This document shows, one piece after another, positions 19,587-27,991 of a stretch of 64,000 nucleotides of DNA; the stretch's first letter is position 1, and each line of letters starts with the position of its first letter. Source of the DNA: Natronosalvus caseinilyticus (GTDB lineage: Archaea > Halobacteriota > Halobacteria > Halobacteriales > Natrialbaceae); the NCBI RefSeq assembly GCF_017357105.1, contig NZ_CP071596.1:1674001-1738000 (forward strand), read 5' to 3'. The translations under genes were made by a program, and so were the position numbers. The notes beneath the pieces were generated by a model that saw only the letters and a program-made list of their open reading frames with translations, had not been told where the DNA came from and searched no databases.

Positions 19587-20258
19587 GTGAAGTCGCTCTC
19601 CGTGGAACTCTCCCAGCCCGACTGGATGCTCCACCCGATGCAGCGATTCATCAGGGACGGCGACGCCGTTCGCTACGAGGAACTCCAGGCCTGGAACGTC
19701 GACGCCCGCCAGGACGGCCTCGAGTACGAACTCTTCTACGTCGAGGCCGACCGCGAGCCCTACGAGGAGGCGCTCGAGTCCACGGAATCGATCCGGTGGT
19801 ACGATCTGACGCCGATCGACGACGACTCATTTTACCTCTACGTCTGCCAGGAGACGCGCGAAGAGGACGTCCGCTGGCGCGCGGCGTTCGCCGCGCTCGA
19901 CCTCGTCGTCGTCCCGCCGATTACCTACGACGAGTCCGCGGATTTCGGAATGACCGTCGTCGGCACGGGCGAGAACCTGCAGGCGATGCTCGAGGGTCTA
20001 CCCGAGTCCATCGACGTCACCGTTCGCTCGATCGGCGAGTACGACCGTCGCCACGCCCCCATCGCGGACGCGCTCACCGACCGACAACTCGAGGCCGTCG
20101 CCGCGGGCGTCGAGGTCGGCTACTTCGAGGTGCCCCGCGAGGCTGGCGTCGCGGCCGTCGCCAGGGAACTGGGCTGTGCCTCGAGCACGGCGTCGCGTCT
20201 CCTCCAGCGTGCTCAGGCCCGCCTCGCCCGGCGGCTGGTGGCTCGATACCACCGATGA
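19587..20258 (+). CDS. Bacterio-opsin-activator-type HTH regulator (HTH_10)
   Basis: 223 residues. The C-terminal 50 residues form the haloarchaeal Bat-type helix-turn-helix: LTDRQLEAVAAGVEVGYFEVPR, then VAAVARELGCASSTASRLLQRAQARL. The N-terminal 150 residues are a divergent sensor domain of the type usually found in front of HTH_10, without a recognisable GAF or PAS core. It is a predicted cytosolic transcription regulator; the ligand and targets are unknown. The GTG start fits the leaderless promoter upstream. It could regulate itself, the divergent membrane methyltransferase, or distant genes. Confidence 0.88.
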   Translation: MKSLSVELSQPDWMLHPMQRFIRDGDAVRYEELQAWNVDARQDGLEYELFYVEADREPYEEALESTESIRWYDLTPIDDDSFYLYVCQETREEDVRWRAAFAALDLVVVPPITYDESADFGMTVVGTGENLQAMLEGLPESIDVTVRSIGEYDRRHAPIADALTDRQLEAVAAGVEVGYFEVPREAGVAAVARELGCASSTASRLLQRAQARLARRLVARYHR

Positions 20259-20323
20259 CCGGGTCACGATCGACCAACCGGGCTACCCACGTTTGTGGTG
20301 GTGTATCACGAAACTGCCGATCG

Positions 20324-20330
20324 AAATATA
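20324..20330 (+). promoter_or_regulatory. TATA box of gfcR
   Basis: AAATATA about 30 bases before the ATG at 20358, predicting a leaderless mRNA separate from the upstream HTH gene. Confidence 0.6.
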
Positions 20331-20357
20331 CATACTTGTGGAATCGTGCGTACACGC

Positions 20358-21068
20358 ATGAACCGAGCCGAAAAAGCCGCGCTCCAGCTACGAGCGGTCG
20401 ACGTGTTGCGGATGCTCAAAGAAACCCGGACGTACGACGAACTCGCCGAGGCGACCGGCCTGCCGGCGGGCGACCTCAACCGCTACGTCAACGGGCACGT
20501 CCTCCCCGGCACCGAACGCGCCCGCGAGGTGGTCGAGGAAGTCGGTCGGGAGGCGCTGGCGGCCGAACTCGAGGCCCGCATCCAGGTCGACTCGGAGGGG
20601 TACGTCGACAACTCCGGGGCCGTCTTCGACCAGCCGTTTCTCGACCTCGCCGCCCCCGTCGTGGCTGACGCCTTCGACTTCGAGCGCCCCGACGTCGTGC
20701 TGACGGCCGCCACCGACGGCATCACGCTGGCCGCCTCGCTCGCCAGCTACTACGGAACCCGGTGTGCGTACGCGAAGAAACGCAAGGAGACCGCCGTCGA
20801 GGAGTTCTTCGAGGCTCGCGAGCGCCTCGAGTCGGGCATCGAACTCACCTACTACCTGCCCGCGGCCGCGATCGACCCGGACGAATCCGTCCTGGTCGTC
20901 GACGACCTGATCCGGTCGGGCGAGACCCAGGAACTGCTCCTGGACATCGTCGAAACTGCGGGGGCGGAGGTCGCCGGGGTCTTCGCGCTCATCGCGGCCG
21001 GAACCGACGGCATCGAACGTGCGGAGGGGCGAACGGAGGCGCCGGTCGGGTCGTTGACGACGGTTTGA
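20358..21068 (+). CDS. gfcR: GfcR-type regulator (HTH fused to a PRPP-binding phosphoribosyltransferase-like domain)
   Basis: 236 residues. An N-terminal HTH (YDELAEATGLPAGDLNRYVNG, about residues 25-45) is followed by a type I phosphoribosyltransferase fold with the PRPP loop VLVVDDLIRSGETQ. In Haloferax volcanii the homologous protein, once annotated as orotate phosphoribosyltransferase-like, is GfcR, an activator of glucose and fructose catabolism genes of the semi-phosphorylative Entner-Doudoroff route. Its phosphoribosyltransferase domain is thought to sense rather than catalyse. The ATG at 20358 matches the TATA spacing; an upstream in-frame start is not needed. Confidence 0.88.
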   Translation: MNRAEKAALQLRAVDVLRMLKETRTYDELAEATGLPAGDLNRYVNGHVLPGTERAREVVEEVGREALAAELEARIQVDSEGYVDNSGAVFDQPFLDLAAPVVADAFDFERPDVVLTAATDGITLAASLASYYGTRCAYAKKRKETAVEEFFEARERLESGIELTYYLPAAAIDPDESVLVVDDLIRSGETQELLLDIVETAGAEVAGVFALIAAGTDGIERAEGRTEAPVGSLTTV

Positions 21069-21222
21069 GGTTGGTTCTCGCTCTCGTCCTCTCTATCTCC
21101 TCCACTCTCGCTCTCGTCTCCCCCGGTCTCTCCCTCTCTCTTCTCCCTCCTTTCGCTCTCTATTTTGCTTTCCCCTCACTCGAGCCACGCTCCACTCGAG
21201 CCACACTTTCACCTCCCTCGCC
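21069..21222. other. Polypyrimidine-rich spacer between convergent gfcR and cdd
   Basis: Nearly all of this 154-base gap is C and T on the plus strand, with repeated CTCTC and a T-rich TCTATTTTGCTTTCCCC near 21160. Both neighbours end here. It probably carries transcript ends for both, and would give gfcR a U/C-rich 3' end. No gene is seen. Confidence 0.5.
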
Positions 21223-21615
21223 TCACTCGAGCATCTCTTCGGTGATCGTATTCGGCAGGAGCTCCCCGAGGGTGTACTCACTCGGCGGGTCGTCGTCGCC
21301 CTCGTCACAGTAGACGACGAGGTCGTCGTCGGCGAACTCCGCGAGCGTCTGACGACACATCCCGCAGGGGGTGACGCCGTCGCGACGACCCGAACTGACG
21401 GCGAGTCGGGCAAACTCGCGGTGACCGTTCTTGACGGCTTCGGCGATAGCGACCTCCTCGGCGTGGAGGCTGTTGCTGTAGTTCGCGTTCTCGAGATTGC
21501 AACCGACGAAGACCTCGCCGTCGGCGGTCTCGAGCGCCGCGCCGACGGGGTACTTGGAGTAGGGGACGTGGGCTCGAGACTGGACGTCGCGGGCGGCCTC
21601 GATGAGTGAATCCAT
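21223..21615 (-). CDS. cdd: Cytidine deaminase
   Basis: 130 residues, the length of the homotetrameric class. Zinc and proton-shuttle residues are present: Cys with Glu in the HAEE segment, and the PCGMCRQ motif with two further Cys ligands. Substrate-contacting VPYSKYPVGAAL and GCNLENANYSNSLHAE are complete. It converts cytidine and deoxycytidine to uridine and deoxyuridine in pyrimidine salvage. The gene is convergent with gfcR across a polypyrimidine spacer. Confidence 0.96.
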   Translation of the reverse strand: MDSLIEAARDVQSRAHVPYSKYPVGAALETADGEVFVGCNLENANYSNSLHAEEVAIAEAVKNGHREFARLAVSSGRRDGVTPCGMCRQTLAEFADDDLVVYCDEGDDDPPSEYTLGELLPNTITEEMLE

Positions 21616-21741
21616 GGCTGTGGGCCACGGTTCGGCGGGGAGGTATCAAAGCGTTTCGTCGAGATCCGAGCGCCTGCCAGCGATTCCCACCGAGTGGGAG
21701 CGACTGACGGGAGGTATGTGAACACGCGGTGACGATTACGT

Positions 21742-22089
21742 ATGGGCCAGATCGTATCCGACGGACACCCGTGCGGTATCAGCGACGGGGAGGGTGGCTG
21801 CAACCCCGAGCGCATCGTCTCCCTCCTCTCCGAGGACACCGCTCGCGAGCTGTATCGCTACGCGGACGGCCCGACGACCGTCGGCAAGTTCGCGGAGGGA
21901 CTCGAGCTGCCGCTCAGCACGACTTACCGAACGATCTCTCGACTCGAGGACGCCGGACTGTTGCGCTCGGTGAGTCGGACCGATCCGGCGAGGTACGTCC
22001 GCGCGGCCGACCACGTCTCCGTGAGCTACGACGACTCGATTCGAATTTCGTGCGTGCGAGGAGGCGTACCGCTGTACTGCGATCTATAG
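21742..22089 (+). CDS. Winged-helix (ArsR/HTH_20-like) DNA-binding protein
   Basis: 115 residues. The middle is a winged helix: LLSEDTARELYRYADGPTTVGKFAEGLELPLSTTYRTISRLEDAGLL, then an R-Y wing. This is the pattern of the many small haloarchaeal HTH_20/ArsR-like regulators. The N-terminus has two Cys (PCGISDGEGGCN), which could sense metal or redox, and the C-terminus has another pair. Whether they act as ligands cannot be told. No operon partner is evident; the next gene is convergent. Confidence 0.8.
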   Translation: MGQIVSDGHPCGISDGEGGCNPERIVSLLSEDTARELYRYADGPTTVGKFAEGLELPLSTTYRTISRLEDAGLLRSVSRTDPARYVRAADHVSVSYDDSIRISCVRGGVPLYCDL

Positions 22090-22149
22090 GCTCGGTCACT
22101 CTGCTTTTCGCTTTGCTTTTTTCGCTCTACCTGACTCCCCACGGCAGTG

Positions 22150-23535
22150 TTATCGGTGGTCGGCCACCGCCGACTCGATTACCTCACGCGCGTCCGAGAC
22201 GAGCGCGTCGACGTCGTCGCTCTCGGCGTACAGGCGGACGTAGGGCTCGGTCCCGCTCGGGCGAACCAGCAACCACGAGGCGTCGGGGAACTCGAGGCGG
22301 ACTCCGTAGTCGGTGTCGACCGCTACGTCGTCGAACGCCGCCGGCAGCGTCGACTCGAGGGTCGCCATGGCGGGACCTTTCGCGGACTCTGGGCACTCGA
22401 CCGAGACCTTGCGGTAGGGTCGTTCGGTGACGGGGTCGCGCAGGGCCTCGAGCGACCCGGCCTCGAGAGTGAGCGCGCCGACGACGGCCGCGCTGGTGAC
22501 GCCGTCGATCCAGCCGCCGGAGGCGGTGTGGATGTGTTTCCAGGGTTCGGCCGCGAAGACGACTTCGGTGTCCGCCGCGGTGCCGTCTCCGGCGGCCGCT
22601 GCTTCGACCCGGGCGATTCCCTCGTGGAGCGAGCCCAGCCGAACTCGCTCGACGCGGCCGCCGGCCTCACGAACGCGCTCGTCGATTCTGGCGGAGGCGT
22701 TGGGCGTCGTGACGACGACCGGGTCGTCTGCGGCGCTCGTTTCGGTGTAGTGGGCGGCGACGACCGCCAGGATCGTGTCCTCGTGGACGACCTCGCCGTC
22801 GCCGTTCAGGACGACGAGTCGGTCCGCGTCCCCGTCGTGAGCGAGCCCCAGGTGGAACGAGCCCTCGGCCAGAAACGCCGAAAAGTCCGTTAGCGTCTCC
22901 GCGGTGGGCTTGCTCTCCCGGGCGGGGAAGTGGCCGTCGACGGTCGCGTTGATCGCCACCACGTCGGCGCCGAGGACGTCGAGGACCTGCGGGGTCGCCA
23001 GCGCGCCGACGCCGTTGCCGCAGTCGACGGCGACCGACAGTCCCGCGAGCGGCCGGTCGTCCTCGTCGGGGAACCGCTCCCGGACGTAGTCCACCACGGC
23101 CTGGCGGTACCGTTCGAGGACGTCGCCACGTCGCGGTTTCCCCCACTCGTCCCACGGGGCGAGTTCGGGCGTTTCGACGACCGATTCGATCGCCTTCTCG
23201 GCCTCGCGGTCGTACTCGACGCCGTCGACGAACAGTTTGATCCCGTTGTCAGCGGGCGGGTTGTGACTCGCCGTGACCATGACGCCGCGACGCCCCTGCG
23301 AGGCGAACGCCAGCGCGGGCGTCGGCACCTGGCCGACGCGTTCGACGTTCGATCCGGCGCTCTCGAGGCCAGCCTCGAGCGCGGCGGCCAGTGCGGGCCC
23401 GGTCTCTCGGCCGTCCCGACCGACGACGAAGGAGTCGCCCGGCGAGCCGGCGGCCTGCCCGACGGCGAGCGCGAGCGATGGCGTCACCGTGTCGGCGACG
23501 GGGCCGCGAATACCGGCGGTTCCAAAGAGGGTCAT
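22150..23535 (-). CDS. Phosphohexomutase (phosphoglucomutase/phosphomannomutase/GlmM family)
   Basis: 461 residues, four alpha-D-phosphohexomutase domains. It starts MTLFGTAGIRG, the conserved N-terminal motif. The phosphoserine loop TASHNPPADNG is complete, the Mg2+ loop is DGDADR, and the C-terminal phosphate-binding loop is LVRPSGTEPYVRLYAE. These enzymes interconvert hexose 1- and 6-phosphates for sugar-nucleotide synthesis; glucose, mannose or glucosamine specificity is not decidable from motifs alone. ATG 23535 is the start, and the extension upstream is not conserved in type. Confidence 0.94.
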   Translation of the reverse strand: MTLFGTAGIRGPVADTVTPSLALAVGQAAGSPGDSFVVGRDGRETGPALAAALEAGLESAGSNVERVGQVPTPALAFASQGRRGVMVTASHNPPADNGIKLFVDGVEYDREAEKAIESVVETPELAPWDEWGKPRRGDVLERYRQAVVDYVRERFPDEDDRPLAGLSVAVDCGNGVGALATPQVLDVLGADVVAINATVDGHFPARESKPTAETLTDFSAFLAEGSFHLGLAHDGDADRLVVLNGDGEVVHEDTILAVVAAHYTETSAADDPVVVTTPNASARIDERVREAGGRVERVRLGSLHEGIARVEAAAAGDGTAADTEVVFAAEPWKHIHTASGGWIDGVTSAAVVGALTLEAGSLEALRDPVTERPYRKVSVECPESAKGPAMATLESTLPAAFDDVAVDTDYGVRLEFPDASWLLVRPSGTEPYVRLYAESDDVDALVSDAREVIESAVADHR

Positions 23536-23691
23536 GGGGTGGTGTTGCTCGAGGAGGTACTTAGCGACACCGTCTCGAGGAGTTCCGTTGGCCGGCGTCG
23601 ATGCCATTACGAATTCAGGAGCTAGCACCTCCCTGCGTTCGGCGCGACTGCAGGCACCACGCTTTTTGACGTCACCGATGGACCCTCGCGT

Positions 23692-23898
23692 ATGTCCGAC
23701 GAACGTCCGTCAGCCACCGAACTCAGGCAAGGAATGACCGTCCGAATCGTCCAGGGCGATCAGGACGTCCAGTCGACCGACCAGGAACCGATCGTTGGCG
23801 AGATCGGCACCGTCATCGGCGACGACGCGGATGGGCCAGAAGTCGAGCTAAAGAACGGGGCCGTGGGACACGTCCTCGAGGTCGTGGCCGACGCGTAA
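23692..23898 (+). CDS. Small DUF2196/YwbE-like protein
   Basis: 68 residues. The core GMTVRIVQGDQDVQ...PIVGEIGTVIGDDADGPEVELKNGAVGHVLEV matches the pattern of the YwbE/DUF2196 family, a small beta-rich domain found in bacteria and haloarchaea with no firm function. The short length is normal for the family. It is divergent from the phosphohexomutase gene. The family assignment is from pattern memory. Confidence 0.78.
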   Translation: MSDERPSATELRQGMTVRIVQGDQDVQSTDQEPIVGEIGTVIGDDADGPEVELKNGAVGHVLEVVADA

Positions 23899-24109
23899 CC
23901 GTCGATCAGGAAAGACGCGCGAAAACGCCTCGAATCACTCCTCACGTGACCACGAACGCGCCGAGCATTTCGCCCACTATCGCCTCAGTCGAGTAATCTT
24001 TTCCTGGTCAGACCCAACCTCTGGGTGTAATAAAGAATCTCCTCGTAGTACTGAGTGTCTGCGTCTCAACGGAACCCTCTACTTGTGGTCCGGAAGCCTA
24101 TCTAAGGAC

Positions 24110-24574
24110 ATGAGAAGGGGGCAAAGCGGGAGGTGGCGATGGTCGAACGTCCCCGTCCCCGAGTCGCACGTCGCTGGGCTACTCGCAGGGACAGTCGCCC
24201 ACGTACTGAAGCCGGTGCGGTTGCTCGAGAACCAGCGACTCGCTCGGTCCGCTGGCTGGGGATTGACCGGGGTCGGCCTGCTGATCATCGGGTGGGCGGT
24301 TCGAACGGTTGGTGAACTGGAACTGAACGGTGGAAAGCCGACGGCACTCGTGACGACCGGACCGTACGCGTTCAGTCGCAACCCGATGTACGTCGGGTGG
24401 TCGGCGTTGTATCTGGGAATCACATTCCTTCTGAACACCGCGTGGCTGCTCGTCGTACTCCCGGCCATGCTGTCTACCGTTCACCTGGTCGTCCGACGCG
24501 AGGAACGTTCGCTGGAACGCGAATTCGGAGATGCGTATCGTGCCTACCGGCGCGACGTTCGTCGGTATCTCTAG
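24110..24574 (+). CDS. Short PEMT/ICMT-like membrane methyltransferase
   Basis: About 154 residues and three or four hydrophobic segments. The superfamily signature is intact: VTTGPYAFSRNPMYVGWSALYLGI, and the terminal EERSLEREFGDAYRAYRRDVRRYL holds the ER-EFG-AY-Y motif that helps bind SAM. The N-terminus is uncertain, because upstream TTG and GTG codons are also in frame; ATG 24110 is a compromise. The 210 bases before it include a small perfect hairpin (ACCCA/TGGGT at 24012-24026). The substrate is unknown; it may be a lipid. Confidence 0.82.
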   Translation: MRRGQSGRWRWSNVPVPESHVAGLLAGTVAHVLKPVRLLENQRLARSAGWGLTGVGLLIIGWAVRTVGELELNGGKPTALVTTGPYAFSRNPMYVGWSALYLGITFLLNTAWLLVVLPAMLSTVHLVVRREERSLEREFGDAYRAYRRDVRRYL

Positions 24575-24632
24575 ACGAGGGATGCACCGTCGATGAGGAA
24601 CGAATCGACAAACGTCGACTACAGCCGGTCGC

Positions 24633-25268
24633 TCAGGACCGATCTAGATATCGCATCGCCTCCTCGTCGCTCACCTGGTCGAACCGGCGGTAGAACTGAC
24701 CGACCGCGCGAAAGCCTGCCGGCGTCTGGAGTGCGACGACCGCGTCGGCTTCGTCCTCAAGCTGGGAAATCGAATCCGGCGAGCCGATGGGAACGGCGAG
24801 GGTGACGTGAGCCGCACCCGCCTCGCGTACCTGGCGCAGACAGGCGATGGCCGTCGCCCCCGTCGCGACCCCGTCGTCGACCACGACGACGCGCGTTCCC
24901 TCGAGGTCGGGGAGCGTTCCTGCCTCGCCTTCGTCGCGATAGCGAGCCGCCTTCGTCGCCGCGTTTTCGGCTTCTCGTTCGCGTACGTCATCGAGGTAGT
25001 CCTCGGAAACCGAGAGGTGCTCGACGAGCGAGTCGTTGAGCCAGACCGCGCCGTCGCTCGCGACGGCCCCGATGGCGAGTTCGGGGTTCGACGGCGCGCC
25101 CATTTTTCGCGCGACGACGACGTCGATGTCGGCCTCGAGTGCGTCGGCCACCGGGCGGGCGATGGGAAGGGCTCCGCGCGGAATTCCGAGGACGACGTCG
25201 GCCTCGACGCCCCGTCGCTCGAGTTCGGTGGCGAGCTGGTTCCCGGCGTCGGCTCTGTCCGCGAACAT
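24633..25268 (-). CDS. Phosphoribosyltransferase-family protein
   Basis: 211 residues with a type I PRTase fold. The PRPP-binding loop is VVVVDDGVATGATA, preceded by IGIPRGALPIA-type and DVVVARKMGAPSNPELAIGAVA segments. This last block is characteristic of a broadly distributed, uncharacterised PRTase family, often fused to or near hydrolases, rather than of a named purine or pyrimidine salvage enzyme. A nucleobase or other ribosylation substrate is not predictable. ATG 25268 is preferred over a longer frame. It is convergent with the membrane methyltransferase gene. Confidence 0.85.
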   Translation of the reverse strand: MFADRADAGNQLATELERRGVEADVVLGIPRGALPIARPVADALEADIDVVVARKMGAPSNPELAIGAVASDGAVWLNDSLVEHLSVSEDYLDDVREREAENAATKAARYRDEGEAGTLPDLEGTRVVVVDDGVATGATAIACLRQVREAGAAHVTLAVPIGSPDSISQLEDEADAVVALQTPAGFRAVGQFYRRFDQVSDEEAMRYLDRS

Positions 25269-25455
25269 GGATACAGGTACGGGCTCGAGCGACTTGGTTA
25301 TTGGCGCCTCTCGAGTCACGCCTCGGAGCGTGCCGATGGGTGCTCGGTCGTGATATCGGGTGTTTTCGCCGATTAGAACGAAATTTGCCGTCGACTGCGA
25401 GCCTCGAGTCGTCTCGAGTGAACGGACGAACGGTTAACGGCTAACAGCTAACGGT

Positions 25456-27519
25456 TCACTGATCGCGCGCGTTGTAGACGACGTCGACTTCCGCGTCGCC
25501 GAGCAGCGTGAAGTCCTCGAGGTCGCCGTCGAACCAGTAGGCGTCGAGCCAGTTGCCGACGGCGCCGCGAACGGTGCGGTCCTCGAGCAGGTCGCCCTCG
25601 TCGACCGAGGCGTTTCGGTAGTCGGCCTTGCGAACGCACCCGTCCACCTGGAGCGAGTACGTCGACGGACCGTCGGCGTTCGTCCCGTCGACGACGACCA
25701 CGTGGGGGAGGAGCTCGTCGTCGCCGGTCTCGTCGGGGTCGACCGTCTCGTCGTTGAGGCGGATCGCCGCCACACCATCGGTGAAGGTCACGTCGGTGAG
25801 TGCGCCGGAGAACCGGTAGCGCTGGGTGCCCTCGAGGATCGAGCTCTGGACGGTCGTCCCCGAGCGGACCGTCACCTCGTCGTCGTCGCCCTCGTACGCG
25901 ATCGTTCCCTCGACCGTGACCTCGTAGCTCGCCGCCTCGCCGGTGCCCTCGATCTCGAGGACGTTCGGCAGGTCCTCGCCGTACTCGCCGGGGTCGACTT
26001 CCTCGCCGTTGAGGGAAACGGTACCGGGGCCGTCGACGGACAGTTGCTGGAGATCGCCGTCGAAGCGGAACGCGTCCTTCCAGTTCGCGACGGTTCCGTG
26101 GACGTGACCGTCCGCGATTGCGTCGGTGTCGTCGATCGTCGCCCCCTCGTAATTCGACGGGACGACCTCGCCGTCGACGACGAACTCGTAGCGGGTGACG
26201 TCCGCGTCCGCGCCCTCGACGAGGAGGACGTTTTCGGGGCGGTCGTCGAATTCGATGGGATCGATCTCGACGCCGTTGACGCGAACCGCGGCGTCGCCGT
26301 CGAGCTGGAGGCTCTCGAGTTCGCCGTCGAAGCGGTAGGCGTCGAGGTAGTTCGCGACGACGCCCTCTGCGCTCGAGCCGTCGACCGTCGATTCCTCGTC
26401 GATCGTCGCCCCGTCGTCCGTGGACGACTCCAGGTCGCCGGTTACGGTGAACGCGTAGTCGGTGGTCGTCGTGGACGCGTCGCGGCCGTCGAAGACGATG
26501 ACGTTGGGGAGGTCCGCCGAATCGCGCTGGTCGGTCGCGCGTTCGATCCGACTCTCACCGCTGTTCGCGTTTCCCGACGCGGCCGCCTCCGCGCTGGTCG
26601 GACAGCCCTCGGGGACGACGTCCTCGGGCGACGTGCCGTTGCCCGACTCGAGGTCGATCGAGCCCCCTGCTCGTCTGAAGCCCCCGCTGTAGCCGGTGTC
26701 GTACTGCGTGTTCACCATCCGAACGGTGGAGGAGCCGCCGTTGGCGCCGACGACGACGGAGTAGTGACGGCCGTTCATCGCGAGGTTACAGTCTTCCACG
26801 ACGACGTCGCCGGGTGCCCAGGCCCAGATGCCGCGGCCGTCCTTGTGCGCGCCCGTGTTCACGGCCGTGCAGTTCGTGACCGTTCCCTCGCCGAGCCGGA
26901 AGTGCGAGACCCAGGAGTCCCGGGAGTAACAGTTCGAGATGTCGACCGTTCCGCCGGCGCCGTTGTACCCCGGCGCGGAGCAGTAAAACGAGTTGTCGCC
27001 CATCTCGGAGATGTTCACGCGGTCGATCTCGATGTGACCGCTGTGCTGGGGGGCGACCCAGAGACCGACGCCGTGGCGGTGGCCGTCCGTGGCGCCGTCA
27101 CCCAGGTAGACGTTCTCGATTCTGGAGGTGCCACCCTGGCGATCGGAGACGCCGAAGACGGCATTCTCGCTCGTGACGCGGCCCTTGATCCCGACGTTTC
27201 GGATCGTCCAGTTGGTGCCGTGGGCGGCGATGGTCACCGTTGCCCCGTCGGCGGTGACGTCGATTAGCGTGTTCTCGAGCGTCTCGTTCGACTCGACGCG
27301 GATCACTTCACGCTGTCCGGCGGGGACCGTGATCACGTCGTAGTCGGCCGCCGCGGCGGTGCCGGTTGCGGCGGCGAGTGCCGGACCCGCCACCGCGCTC
27401 GCGGACGCGAGCTTGAGGTAGCTTCGTCGGTCGAGTAACGTCGTATTACCGTCTCGCGGGGCGTTCCCGTCGTGTCCCGCAATCGAATCGTCGTCCAGTA
27501 CCGAAGAGTCGCGTGCCAT
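25456..27519 (-). CDS. Tat-exported right-handed beta-helix protein with four C-terminal repeats
   Basis: 687 residues. A twin-arginine signal is at LLDRRSYLKLASASAVAGPALA (split here for length: RRSYLK at 31-36, then a hydrophobic, Ala-rich segment). Residues about 60-330 form a pectate-lyase-like parallel beta helix (IRNVGIKG, IENVYLGDGA, VDISNCYSRDSW, VVEDCNLAMNG). No catalytic set of a known polysaccharide lyase is obvious. Residues 337-425, 428-514, 517-600 and 604-687 are four homologous repeats (LPNVIVFDG..., FDG-L-L--DG-A-V-VNG-E-DP). It is probably cell-surface or secreted and could bind or process polysaccharide. A smaller paralog lies upstream at 27992. Confidence 0.87.
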   Translation of the reverse strand: MARDSSVLDDDSIAGHDGNAPRDGNTTLLDRRSYLKLASASAVAGPALAAATGTAAAADYDVITVPAGQREVIRVESNETLENTLIDVTADGATVTIAAHGTNWTIRNVGIKGRVTSENAVFGVSDRQGGTSRIENVYLGDGATDGHRHGVGLWVAPQHSGHIEIDRVNISEMGDNSFYCSAPGYNGAGGTVDISNCYSRDSWVSHFRLGEGTVTNCTAVNTGAHKDGRGIWAWAPGDVVVEDCNLAMNGRHYSVVVGANGGSSTVRMVNTQYDTGYSGGFRRAGGSIDLESGNGTSPEDVVPEGCPTSAEAAASGNANSGESRIERATDQRDSADLPNVIVFDGRDASTTTTDYAFTVTGDLESSTDDGATIDEESTVDGSSAEGVVANYLDAYRFDGELESLQLDGDAAVRVNGVEIDPIEFDDRPENVLLVEGADADVTRYEFVVDGEVVPSNYEGATIDDTDAIADGHVHGTVANWKDAFRFDGDLQQLSVDGPGTVSLNGEEVDPGEYGEDLPNVLEIEGTGEAASYEVTVEGTIAYEGDDDEVTVRSGTTVQSSILEGTQRYRFSGALTDVTFTDGVAAIRLNDETVDPDETGDDELLPHVVVVDGTNADGPSTYSLQVDGCVRKADYRNASVDEGDLLEDRTVRGAVGNWLDAYWFDGDLEDFTLLGDAEVDVVYNARDQ
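25459..26511 (-). repeat. Four tandem ~85-residue protein repeats
   Basis: The C-terminal half of the beta-helix protein is four copies of one domain. Each begins with (L)P-N/H-V-hydrophobic-V/I-DG, has FDG or FSG near the middle and ends VNG/LNG/LND-E-V/I-DP; the last copy is truncated at its end. Divergence between copies is high, so the duplication is old. Confidence 0.8.
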
Positions 27520-27991
27520 GCGTTCGGGTAATGCGAGGATACTGGTTTAAATCTTCCGTAGATAGAATCGATTGAATTTACAGAGAATAACAGGAATCGG
27601 AACGTATCGTTTCGAAAGCAAGAACGATAACCCACAAAAATTTATACGAATGATCGCGCAACGGACGGCAGTAATTGTACCTTACCGCTCGAGACGCGTA
27701 TTGACGGCCGAACGAGGCGATCGACTCGCTATTGTGACCTTCGTCCAGCGGTGAACGAACGGGCGACGTCTCGAGCGTAATTCTGGATTACGACGGATCG
27801 GTAGAGTGACCTATCGTGCGCCGAGACGATTTCGACGTTTTCGAGCGAGTTCCGCGGCGCTCGAAGGGAACGCTAGAACGGTGCTCGAGGCGAGTCTAGA
27901 GTGATAGTTACCGTCGAGGAGGATAGAACGCAGAACGGAGACCGCATCGGCACCTGTGTGGAGGGCCGCTACGTCAGCAAAACAGGGCGAC
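27520..27991. other. 472-base spacer between the two beta-helix genes
   Basis: It holds a minus-strand TATA box for the 687-residue protein (ATTTAAACC at 27544-27552, about 30 bases before the ATG) and AT-rich sequence to about 27660. The remainder is mid-GC with no frame of coding character. It separates two tandem paralogs, so each has its own promoter. Confidence 0.5.
27544..27552 (-). promoter_or_regulatory. TATA box of the large beta-helix gene
   Basis: Minus-strand ATTTAAACC centred 30 bases before the ATG at 27519; a leaderless transcript is expected. Confidence 0.6.

Noticed and set aside
24000-24060. Possible tRNA or small RNA between the DUF2196-like gene and the methyltransferase
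   Set aside because: Only a 5-bp hairpin (ACCCA/TGGGT) is present; no tRNA cloverleaf or T-loop consensus. No tRNA was seen elsewhere in the window either.
25702-27267. 521-codon plus-strand frame over the beta-helix gene
   Set aside because: Antisense to a Tat-exported protein; composition is Val/Arg/Asp without any fold signature.
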